A stretch of 64,000 nucleotides of DNA from Marinobacter sp. Its GTDB lineage: Bacteria; Pseudomonadota; Gammaproteobacteria; Pseudomonadales; Oleiphilaceae. The stretch is from contig JABURI010000172.1 in NCBI GenBank assembly GCA_014762755.1, positions 1-64,000 on the forward strand, written 5' to 3'. Made by a program: the position numbers and the translations under genes. Shown one piece after another: positions 9,675 through 18,359 of the stretch. The notes under the pieces are model-generated. The model was not told the origin of the DNA. It saw nothing but the letters and a program-made list of their open reading frames with translations, and searched no databases. Within the stretch, counting starts at the first letter, position 1, and the number at the start of each line of letters is the position of its first letter.

Positions 9675-11279
9675 ATGAGATGCTGGAACGGCTGGGGCGA
9701 TGACCAGTTTTCACTTGAACTGCCCAGGGAGGGCCACGCTTTCCTGAATGACCGGATCGGAAAGGGACAGCCCCTGGGTGATGCAAGTCTTGATGCCGTT
9801 TGCGCCCTCGTGCCGGAGTCGCGGCTCACTCCCGATTCTGCCACATGCTCCCTGATCGACATCACGCCCGAGGCCCGCGTCCGCCACGCCCGGGGTCAGA
9901 GCCTGCCGGACTGGCTGGCCATGCGTAGCGGCAACATTGGCCTGTTTCCGGACGGAGTGGCCCTGCCCCGCACCACCCATGAGATCCAGGTACTGCTCAA
10001 CTATGCCCGACAGTATGGTATCCAGCTGATTCCCTACGGCGGCGGGACCAGCGTCGCCGGCCATATCAACCCGGCGGACACCGGGAAGCCGGTGCTGACC
10101 GTAAGCCTTGCCAACATGAACCAGCTGACCGATCTGGATCGCGAAAGCCAGATCGCAACCTTTGGTGCCGGCACCCCCGGCCCCTTGGTGGAATCCCAGC
10201 TCCGCGCCCACGGTTATACCCTCGGTCACTTTCCCCAGTCCTTTGAACTCTCGACCATCGGTGGCTGGGTGGCTTCCCGCTCCAGCGGCCAGCAGTCGTT
10301 GCGCTACGGCCGGATCGAGCAGCTCTTTGCCGGGGGCCGGATCGAGACACTCAAGGGCCCCCTGGAGATTCCGACCATCCCCGCCTCCAGTGCCGGTCCG
10401 GACATAAGGGAGATGATCCTCGGGTCCGAGGGCCGCATGGGCATCATCACCGAGGTGAAAGTCCGGGTCAGCGAACTGCCAGAGCACGAAAGCTTCCATG
10501 TGGCCTTCTTCCCGGACTGGGAGAGTGCCCGCACCGCATGCCGGAAGCTGGTCCAGCAAAGAACACAGCTGTCCATGTTGCGCCTGAGCAACCCGGTGGA
10601 AACGGAGACACAACTGGCACTGGCCGGTCGCCCGACCCTGATCGGCGTTCTGGAGCGCTTCCTGGCCTTCCGGGGTGCCGGGCCTGGCAAATGCATGATG
10701 ACCTTCGGGGTCACCGGCACCCGGCAACAGTGCAAGGCGGCGCTGGTCCAGGTCAAGACCATCTGCAAGGAATACTCTGGTGTCTATACCGGTACCCGTA
10801 TGGGTGAAAAGTGGGCGGAGAAACGCTTCACCATGCCCTACCTGCGCGAGGCCCTCTGGCAACTCGGCTACGCGGTGGACACCCTGGAAACCGCCACCGA
10901 CTGGTCGAAGGTGGACAACCTGATGAGCCTGATCGAGTCCAATCTTCGCGAACGCCTCTCAGACGAGGAGGAAAAGACCCACGTCTTCACTCACCTCTCT
11001 CATTTCTATGGGCAGGGCTGCAGTATCTACACCACGTACGTGTTCCGCGTCGGTGCCAACCATGAGCAGACTCTCCGACGCTGGCACAGACTAAAACATT
11101 CGACCTCCGAACTGATCGTCAACAACGGCGGTACGATCAGCCACCAACATGGCGTCGGCAAAGACCACGCGCCCTACCTTCCGGTCGAGAAAGGCGAGCT
11201 GGGCATGGAGGCTATCCGGGCTCTGTGCCACCAGTTTGACCCCGATTCATTGCTCAATCCCAAAACACTGGTGGAGTAG
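9675..11279 (+). CDS. FAD-binding oxidase, alkyldihydroxyacetonephosphate synthase-like
   Basis: FAD_binding_4 region (FPDGVALPRTTHEIQVLLNYARQYGIQLIPYGGGTSVAGHI), YTGTRMGEKWAEKRFTMPYLRE, C-terminal NNGGTISHQHGVGKDHAPYL; start MRCWNGWGDD chosen inside ORF 9612-11279. Confidence 0.88.
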   Translation: MRCWNGWGDDQFSLELPREGHAFLNDRIGKGQPLGDASLDAVCALVPESRLTPDSATCSLIDITPEARVRHARGQSLPDWLAMRSGNIGLFPDGVALPRTTHEIQVLLNYARQYGIQLIPYGGGTSVAGHINPADTGKPVLTVSLANMNQLTDLDRESQIATFGAGTPGPLVESQLRAHGYTLGHFPQSFELSTIGGWVASRSSGQQSLRYGRIEQLFAGGRIETLKGPLEIPTIPASSAGPDIREMILGSEGRMGIITEVKVRVSELPEHESFHVAFFPDWESARTACRKLVQQRTQLSMLRLSNPVETETQLALAGRPTLIGVLERFLAFRGAGPGKCMMTFGVTGTRQQCKAALVQVKTICKEYSGVYTGTRMGEKWAEKRFTMPYLREALWQLGYAVDTLETATDWSKVDNLMSLIESNLRERLSDEEEKTHVFTHLSHFYGQGCSIYTTYVFRVGANHEQTLRRWHRLKHSTSELIVNNGGTISHQHGVGKDHAPYLPVEKGELGMEAIRALCHQFDPDSLLNPKTLVE

Positions 11280-11282
11280 ACC

Positions 11283-12869
11283 ATGGCCAGAAAGGGAAGC
11301 CTTGCAGACCTGGCCACGGCCAATCCCGAATTCGACGTGGTTGTGGTCGGTGGCGGCATCACTGGCGCCGGAGTTGCCCGGGAGGCGGCCGGCAGCGGTC
11401 TCCGAACCCTGCTGGTCGAACAGAAAGACTTCGCCTGGGGCACCTCGAGCCGGTCCTCCAAAATGGTCCATGGTGGCCTCCGCTACCTGGGCAGCGGCAA
11501 CCTCCGGCTGACGCGGGAATCGGTAACCGAGCGACAGCGCCTGATGCATGAGGCGCCGGGGCTGGTGGACCCTCTCCCGTTCGTTATGCCCCATTTTCGC
11601 AAAGCCTTTCCCGGCCCGAAACTGTTTCAGTTATTGCTGGGCATCTATGATCGCATTGCCGGCGTCAGGACACACCGATACCTGAATCACCGGGAAGCCC
11701 TGCAATGGGTCCCGGGCCTCACCCCGGAAAACCTGAACGGCGCCAGTCTGTTCATGGATGGCGTGACCGACGATGCCCGCCTCGTGCTTCGGGTCCTGGA
11801 TGAAGCCCGGCGGGACGGCGCCGTCTGCCTTAACTATACCGAGGCAAGAACACTGCACCGACATGAGGGACGAGTGAGCGGTATTGATTTGGTGGACGCC
11901 GAAGACGGACATTCGGTGGCGGTCAGAACCCCGCTGGTCATCAACGCCACGGGTGCCTGGGCTTCGATGCTTCAACAACAGGTGACCGCCTCAGCCCTCC
12001 TGCACATCCGGCCCTTGCGGGGGAGCCACCTGGTGGTGCCCTGGAGCCGGTTGCCGGTGTCCTGCGCGGTCTCGCTGCTGCATCCGGATGACCGGAGACC
12101 GGTTTTTGCCTTTCCCTGGGCGGGAACGACGGTACTGGGCACCACCGATCTTGATCACCAGCGAGATATCAACTGCGAACCCGGCATTACCCCGGAAGAA
12201 GTGGACTACCTGATGGCCATCGCCCGGGCGCTGTTCCCGTCGGCCGGTCTGGACCGGAAGGAAGTCGTATCCTCCTGGGCCGGCGTGCGCCCTGTCGTGA
12301 CTGACGGTTCCGGCAAGTCCGCCTCAAAGGAAAACCGGGAGCACGTGGTGCAGGAGGATAACGGACTGGTCAGCATTGCCGGCGGTAAGCTCACGACTTT
12401 CCGGCGCATCGCCCGGGAAGCGCTTGAACTCGGCCTGGGCGAACAACGCAGGCACCTGCTGCGCGCTGGCGCCAGCCCGGTGTTTGCCCCGCTTGCACCA
12501 ACAGACCGCCCGGCAGGAATAGCCTTTCTTGACTGGCAGCGCCTGCAGGGCTGGTATGGGCCCAACGTCCACCCGCTTATTGAACAGGCTGATCTGGCGC
12601 CCATCGCCCATACCGGGGTGCTTTGGGCGGAGCTTGCCTGGAGTTGCCAGCATGAACAGGTGGTACACCTGGATGACCTTCTGCTTCGCCGCACCCGTGT
12701 GGGACTTGTGTTGCCGAATGGCGCGTCGGAACTGCTGCCGGAGTTAAGGCGTTATTGTCAGCCACGCCTCGGTTGGACCGATCAACAGTGGGAGCAGGAA
12801 GAAAAACGCTACCTGAAGCTGTATCACCAGGCCTACAGCCTGCCGGAGGATGACGCCCGACATGAGTGA
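11283..12869 (+). CDS. Glycerol-3-phosphate dehydrogenase/oxidase (GlpD-like)
   Basis: DVVVVGGGITGAGVAREAAGSGLRTLLVEQKDFAWGTSSRSSKMVHGGLRYL; DAO fold. Confidence 0.9.
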   Translation: MARKGSLADLATANPEFDVVVVGGGITGAGVAREAAGSGLRTLLVEQKDFAWGTSSRSSKMVHGGLRYLGSGNLRLTRESVTERQRLMHEAPGLVDPLPFVMPHFRKAFPGPKLFQLLLGIYDRIAGVRTHRYLNHREALQWVPGLTPENLNGASLFMDGVTDDARLVLRVLDEARRDGAVCLNYTEARTLHRHEGRVSGIDLVDAEDGHSVAVRTPLVINATGAWASMLQQQVTASALLHIRPLRGSHLVVPWSRLPVSCAVSLLHPDDRRPVFAFPWAGTTVLGTTDLDHQRDINCEPGITPEEVDYLMAIARALFPSAGLDRKEVVSSWAGVRPVVTDGSGKSASKENREHVVQEDNGLVSIAGGKLTTFRRIAREALELGLGEQRRHLLRAGASPVFAPLAPTDRPAGIAFLDWQRLQGWYGPNVHPLIEQADLAPIAHTGVLWAELAWSCQHEQVVHLDDLLLRRTRVGLVLPNGASELLPELRRYCQPRLGWTDQQWEQEEKRYLKLYHQAYSLPEDDARHE

Positions 12870-14421
12870 CACACCTCTGATCCTGGCCATCGATAATGGC
12901 ACCCAAAGCGTTCGGGCCCTGCTGTTCGACACCCTTGGCAACCTGGTTGGCAAGGGCAAGCAGGAAATCGAGCCCTATTTCTCGGAGCAACCCGGGTGGG
13001 CCGAGCAGCATCCGGATTACTTCTGGGAGAGCCTTGGGGTGGCCTGCGACAGACTCTGGCAGGGTACCGATGCCAGCCCGGACCATGTGGCTGGCGTCAC
13101 CGTGACAACCCAGCGAGGCACCGTCATCAACCTTGACCGGAATGGCAATCCCCTGCGCCCGGCCATCATCTGGCTTGACCAGCGTCACGCCCGCGTCGAC
13201 GGATCGGTCAAAGGCCCCTGGGGCTGGCTGTTCAAGATCACCCGTCTGGAAGACACCATCACAAGGTTTCGCGAGAAAACCCAGGCGAACTGGCTCGTTC
13301 AGAATCAGCCGGAGGTCTGGGGAAAAACCCACAAGTTCCTGCTGCTCTCTGGCTATCTAAATTTCCGGTTGACCGGCCAGTACCGGGATTCAATCGGCAG
13401 CCAGGTCGGTTATCTGCCCTTTGACTACAAGAAACACCGGTGGGCGGGCAAACATGACTTCAAATGGCAAACCATGCCCGTCACTCCGGACCAGCTACCG
13501 GAACTGGTGGCACCGGGTGACAGAATCGGCGAGCTTCTCCCCGAGGCCGCCCGACACCTGGGTGTACCCGAGGGTCTTCCTGTGATTGCGGCGGCCTCCG
13601 ACAAGGCCTGTGAGATTCTGGGATCCGGCGGCCTGAGTCCGGACGTTGGCTGTATGAGCTACGGCACAACAGCAACCATAAACACCACCAGCCCAAGATA
13701 CGTGGAACCGGTGCGCCTGATGCCACCCTATCCCGCCGCCCTGCCCGGTCATTATTCCACGGAAGTCATGATCTACCGCGGTTACTGGATGGTGAGCTGG
13801 TTCAAACGGGAATTCGGTCTCAGAGAGCGGAATATTGCCGAAGAGCTGGACATTCAACCGGAGGTCCTCTTCGATGAGCTGGTTCGGGATGTGCCTCCCG
13901 GCTCCATGGGGCTCATGCTGCAGCCTTACTGGTCGCCGGGTGTGCGCCAACCGGGTCCGGAGGCCAAGGGCGCCATCATCGGTTTTGGCGATGTCCATAC
14001 CAGGGCTCACATCTACCGGGCGATCCTGGAAGGGCTCGCGTACGCCTTGCGTGAAGGCAAGGAGCGGATTGAGAAGCGCAGCGGTGTGCCCATCCGAAAG
14101 CTTCGGGTTGCCGGCGGCGGTTCCCAGAGCGATGCGGCCATGCAACTGACCGCGGATATTTTCGGATTACCCGCGGAGCGGCCCCACACCTATGAAACCT
14201 CGGGCCTGGGTGCCGCCATCGATGCCGCCGTCGGGCTGGGTCTGCATCCGGACTTTGCGTCAGCGGTCTCTGCCATGACCCGTGTTGGCGAGTGCTTCCA
14301 ACCCGATCCAACGACCCATGCACTGTATAACCGGCTCTATTCCGAGGTGTATCTGGACATGTATCCCCGGCTGCAGCCAATTTACCGGAAAATCCGTGAC
14401 ATAACGGGGTATCCTCGCTGA
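12862..14421 (+). CDS. FGGY-family carbohydrate kinase
   Basis: LILAIDNGTQSVRALLFDTLGNLVG; FGGY C-terminal RKLRVAGGGSQSDAAMQLTADIFGLP; overlaps upstream stop. Confidence 0.92.
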   Translation: MSDTPLILAIDNGTQSVRALLFDTLGNLVGKGKQEIEPYFSEQPGWAEQHPDYFWESLGVACDRLWQGTDASPDHVAGVTVTTQRGTVINLDRNGNPLRPAIIWLDQRHARVDGSVKGPWGWLFKITRLEDTITRFREKTQANWLVQNQPEVWGKTHKFLLLSGYLNFRLTGQYRDSIGSQVGYLPFDYKKHRWAGKHDFKWQTMPVTPDQLPELVAPGDRIGELLPEAARHLGVPEGLPVIAAASDKACEILGSGGLSPDVGCMSYGTTATINTTSPRYVEPVRLMPPYPAALPGHYSTEVMIYRGYWMVSWFKREFGLRERNIAEELDIQPEVLFDELVRDVPPGSMGLMLQPYWSPGVRQPGPEAKGAIIGFGDVHTRAHIYRAILEGLAYALREGKERIEKRSGVPIRKLRVAGGGSQSDAAMQLTADIFGLPAERPHTYETSGLGAAIDAAVGLGLHPDFASAVSAMTRVGECFQPDPTTHALYNRLYSEVYLDMYPRLQPIYRKIRDITGYPR

Positions 14422-14537
14422 TACTCCAGCGAACTGGCCATCGTCTCGCTGAAGGTCAGTAATTTCCAACAGTCCCGAGCCGAAAAACTCGCAGTAGTAT
14501 AGACTTGAATCTCTGAAAGTCTGTTTGCAGAAGGCCC

Positions 14538-17414
14538 ATGTCACGGTACCAGAGCGAAGCCTCCAGATCCGATCTGCCGATTGCCCTGCCGCAAATCGTC
14601 GGGCTGGTTATTGTCCTCGCTTCGCTGCACCTGACTGCCCGCAACGACTATCTGCTCTTCCACACACTGGTGGAAATGATCCGTATCGTCGTACTGGCTG
14701 GACTCTTCGCTCTGGCCTGGCACACCCGCCACTGGGCCACCAACAGCTTTCTCGGGGTTATCGGCACTGCCGCGGTGTTCATTGCCTCCCTTGAGCTGCT
14801 CCATACCATTGGCTACAAGGGCATCGGCATTTTCCCCGACGATGATGGCAACCTGCCTACCCAGTTATGGGTTGCGTTCCGCTACCTGGAGGCCTTCGCC
14901 TTTCTGATCGGCGTCATGGCTGTCAGGTGGCGCATCAGCCTGATGTTACCGTTTACGGTCTTTGGTTCGGCCACCGTAATTCTGGTACTTGCGGTTTTTT
15001 CCGGAGTGTTTCCGGACAGCTATCTCGAGGGCACGGGACTGACTCCGTTCAAGGTTACCTCCGAGTATATTATTGCCGGGATCTTTGCGGTCACCATGGC
15101 ATGGCTCTACCGCCAGAGACGGCGATTCGCCATGCCGGTCTTCTATCTGATCCAGACCTCTCTGATATTCAACATCCTGGCCACACTGACACTCACCCGG
15201 TATGTCAGTGTCTATGGCTTTGCTAACGAACTTGGTCATTACCTGCTTTTGGTATCAGCCTATCTGATCTATCGGGGCGTATTGGTGACCGGACTGATCC
15301 GGCCTTACCAGTTTCTCTTCCGTGACGTGAAACGCCACGAAGAACACCTCTCGGAACTGGTTGACGAACGGACCGCCCAGCTGGCCCGTAGCGAATCCCT
15401 GACCAGTACTTTCATCGAACACTCGCCAGCACTCATCTATCTGATGGATGCGGACGGTCGCATAACACTCACCAATCCTGCGTTTCGGAAACTGCTTGGC
15501 CTTGAGGGCCAAAAGATTCCGGGCAAGAGTATTTTTGACGTCTTTCCGCCCAGCGCGGCCGCGTCAATCAGCCGTCAGGACCAGCGAGCACGGGAGCTGG
15601 GCACGCCAATCACCGTAACCGATATCGTGAACTTCGAGAACGAGCCGAGGATGTTCGAGGCCGTACATTTTCCGATCCTCGATCAGAACGGCGAGCTAAC
15701 CGGCAGCGGCGCCATTGCCACGGACGTTACCGACCACCGACGGACCCAGGCCAACTACGAACTAATGGTCCAGGCCGCCATGGATGGTCTGCTGGTGATG
15801 GACTACGACGCAAACTTCATCCAGGTCAACCGTGCAACGGAGGAAATCACGGGATATACCCAGACCGAGCTGTTGGGCATGAACATCCGCGACCTGGAAG
15901 TCGATCTGGATGCCGCAGCCATCGAGCGATCACTGGACCAGGTCATGGTCGAGGGTTCCGGGCGACTGGAAAGCCGCTGGCGCCGGAAAGATGGCAGTGT
16001 CCGGGATGTGGAAATCAGTGCCCACGTCTTTGACGGCACGTTCACCTCGGGATTTTTCTCCTTCGTCCGGGACATTACCAAGCGCAAGTCCAATCTCGCC
16101 AAAATCGAGTTCCTCGCCCACTTTGACCCTCTGACCAGGCTCCCGAACAGGGCCCGGTTCGAGGAACTGGTCAATGGCCGAATCGAGGAAACTGGATCCT
16201 CAGGCAGTCGGTACGCCCTGGTCTATCTGGACCTGGACAACTTCAAGGACATCAATGATTCCCTGGGCCATACCGTCGGCGATAACCTGCTGAAGGAAGT
16301 TGCCCGCCGACTGGGCACTCTCACCCCGGAAACTCATGTTATCGCCCGCGCAGCCGGAGATGAGTTCATGGTGTTGGCCAAGCTCGGGCCCGAGGAAAAA
16401 GCCTATGTGCATGAGATGGAGAGGCTGCATCAGTTATTCGCCAGCAGTTTCGCCGTAGACGGGCACCATCTGGCGACATCTGTCTCCATGGGCGTGGCCT
16501 TGTTTCCCGACGATGGCGATAACTTCACGACACTCTCCCGCAATGCGGACACCGCCATGTACGCCGCGAAAATGGAGGGAAGAAACACCTTCCGCCGGTT
16601 CGATACCGCCATGCAGGAGAAGGCGTTCGAGCGCCAGAATCTGTTGGCCAAGTTGCGTGGGGCGCTGGAAAGGAAGGAAATGGAAGTCTATTACCAGCCC
16701 CAGATGGACCTGGCTACGCGCAAGATCACCGGCGCGGAAGCGATCCTGCGCTGGAACAACCCTGAGCTGGAATGGGTATCCCCGTCACGCTTCATTCCCA
16801 TTGCCGAAGAAAGTGGCCTGATCGTGGAGATTGGCGAATGGGTGCTGCGGGAAGCCTGCCGTCAGGGCAAGGCCTGGATGGATCAGGGTATGCCGCCGAT
16901 TACTCTGGCGGTCAACCTGTCTGCGATCCAGTTCCAGCGGGGTGATCTGTGTGACAAGGTGGGCGGGATACTGGACGAGACTGGCTTTGAGGGCCGTTAT
17001 CTGGAACTGGAACTGACGGAATCCGTACTGATCGGTGATCAAAAACGGGTGGTGAACACCATTCAGGGACTGAAACAGCGCAACATCCATCTCGCCATCG
17101 ACGATTTTGGCACTGGCTATTCAAGCCTCGCGTACCTGAACCGCTTCGCGGTAGATAAGCTCAAGATTGATCGCTCCTTCATACGTGACATGGGCACGGA
17201 TCCCGATATCTCATCGGTTGTGCTTGCGATCATCCGCATGGCACACAGCCTGGGGTTGAAAGTAATTGCAGAAGGTGTCGAGAATGCCACCCAGCTTGAG
17301 CAACTCGACAGGCTCGCCTGTGACGAAGTACAGGGTTATCACCTCGGCAAACCGATGCCTGCGAGTAAGTTCCAGCACCTCCTCAGCAACGGTGTCACGA
17401 CGCTCCCTCATTAA
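14538..17414 (+). CDS. MASE3-PAS-PAS-GGDEF-EAL protein
   Basis: N-terminal multi-TM with ELLHTIGYKGIGIF (MASE3-like), two PAS regions, RAAGDEF, EAL region (EAILRW, ELTES, DDFGTGYSSL, KIDRSFI). Confidence 0.92.
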   Translation: MSRYQSEASRSDLPIALPQIVGLVIVLASLHLTARNDYLLFHTLVEMIRIVVLAGLFALAWHTRHWATNSFLGVIGTAAVFIASLELLHTIGYKGIGIFPDDDGNLPTQLWVAFRYLEAFAFLIGVMAVRWRISLMLPFTVFGSATVILVLAVFSGVFPDSYLEGTGLTPFKVTSEYIIAGIFAVTMAWLYRQRRRFAMPVFYLIQTSLIFNILATLTLTRYVSVYGFANELGHYLLLVSAYLIYRGVLVTGLIRPYQFLFRDVKRHEEHLSELVDERTAQLARSESLTSTFIEHSPALIYLMDADGRITLTNPAFRKLLGLEGQKIPGKSIFDVFPPSAAASISRQDQRARELGTPITVTDIVNFENEPRMFEAVHFPILDQNGELTGSGAIATDVTDHRRTQANYELMVQAAMDGLLVMDYDANFIQVNRATEEITGYTQTELLGMNIRDLEVDLDAAAIERSLDQVMVEGSGRLESRWRRKDGSVRDVEISAHVFDGTFTSGFFSFVRDITKRKSNLAKIEFLAHFDPLTRLPNRARFEELVNGRIEETGSSGSRYALVYLDLDNFKDINDSLGHTVGDNLLKEVARRLGTLTPETHVIARAAGDEFMVLAKLGPEEKAYVHEMERLHQLFASSFAVDGHHLATSVSMGVALFPDDGDNFTTLSRNADTAMYAAKMEGRNTFRRFDTAMQEKAFERQNLLAKLRGALERKEMEVYYQPQMDLATRKITGAEAILRWNNPELEWVSPSRFIPIAEESGLIVEIGEWVLREACRQGKAWMDQGMPPITLAVNLSAIQFQRGDLCDKVGGILDETGFEGRYLELELTESVLIGDQKRVVNTIQGLKQRNIHLAIDDFGTGYSSLAYLNRFAVDKLKIDRSFIRDMGTDPDISSVVLAIIRMAHSLGLKVIAEGVENATQLEQLDRLACDEVQGYHLGKPMPASKFQHLLSNGVTTLPH

Positions 17415-18063
17415 GCGCGTGAAAACTTGCCCCCAGAAGTTCGCAGACCTCCTCATCCGTTACCGGGTAAAAGTTGCGATAGAACTGCCCGACATAGTTG
17501 AAATCCGCCGGTTCCTGCAAGCAGATGCAGTGATCGACCATGTCCTCATATTTCGCGGTTGTGCCTTCCGGACCCGCCGGGATAGCAATGATCAGGGACC
17601 GGGCACCAGCATTTCTCACGATTTCGATCGCCAGATCCATGGTCGCGCCGGTCGCGATGCCATCATCGACCAGGATCACCTGCCGACCCTGGATATCCGC
17701 CCTTGGTGCATATCCCCGATAAGCCTTTTTCCTTTCCGAGATGACGCTCAGCTCCAGATCCCTCACCCGCTTTATCTGGTCCGACGTGATCGCCAGGGAG
17801 CGCACCAGCTCAGAATTCAGATGCGGAATCCCGTCCTCACCCACAGCCCCCATGGCAACTTCCGGCTGCCAGGGCACCTCGAGCTTGCGGATATTCAGGA
17901 AATCCAGCTGCAGGTGAAGTGTCCGGGCAATCTCGTATCCGACCGGGATACCGCCTCGCGGTAAGCCGAGGACAAGTGCATTGGGCTCGATTGCCATGGT
18001 CGCTAACTGTTCAGCCAATCGTGCGCCGGCGTCTTTCCTGTCCTTGAAACGTAATTCGGCCAT
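17395..18063 (-). CDS. Phosphoribosyltransferase family protein
   Basis: LGLPRGGIPVGYEIARTL; PRPP loop VILVDDGIATGATM. Confidence 0.88.
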   Translation of the reverse strand: MAELRFKDRKDAGARLAEQLATMAIEPNALVLGLPRGGIPVGYEIARTLHLQLDFLNIRKLEVPWQPEVAMGAVGEDGIPHLNSELVRSLAITSDQIKRVRDLELSVISERKKAYRGYAPRADIQGRQVILVDDGIATGATMDLAIEIVRNAGARSLIIAIPAGPEGTTAKYEDMVDHCICLQEPADFNYVGQFYRNFYPVTDEEVCELLGASFHALNEGAS

Positions 18064-18359
18064 CCTTGCCCCCTTGATTCCTGGCCGCTTCCCTTCAAAC
18101 CATAGTAGCGCTTGCCCGGCTCATCAGGAAATTTCTGTTTGAGCAAAGATACGTACAACTCGCGCCCCCCGGAATCGGCTAGTTTTTGATCCAGATCTAC
18201 CACGTTCATCGTTTTTGGTTCTATATTTATACTGCACAGAAGAACAGAACAGGTAGGCAAGGCCGCCAACGACCTGCCAGGTAGTTGCCAATCGACGGCT
18301 TCTGTCCGGATTGATGTTAGTTACGGTGATCCGGCGTAACATCTCCAACAGGTGTAGCC

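Noticed and set aside
9711-10862. 383-aa minus-strand ORF
   Set aside because: Antisense to the ADPS-like oxidase, which has clear family motifs.
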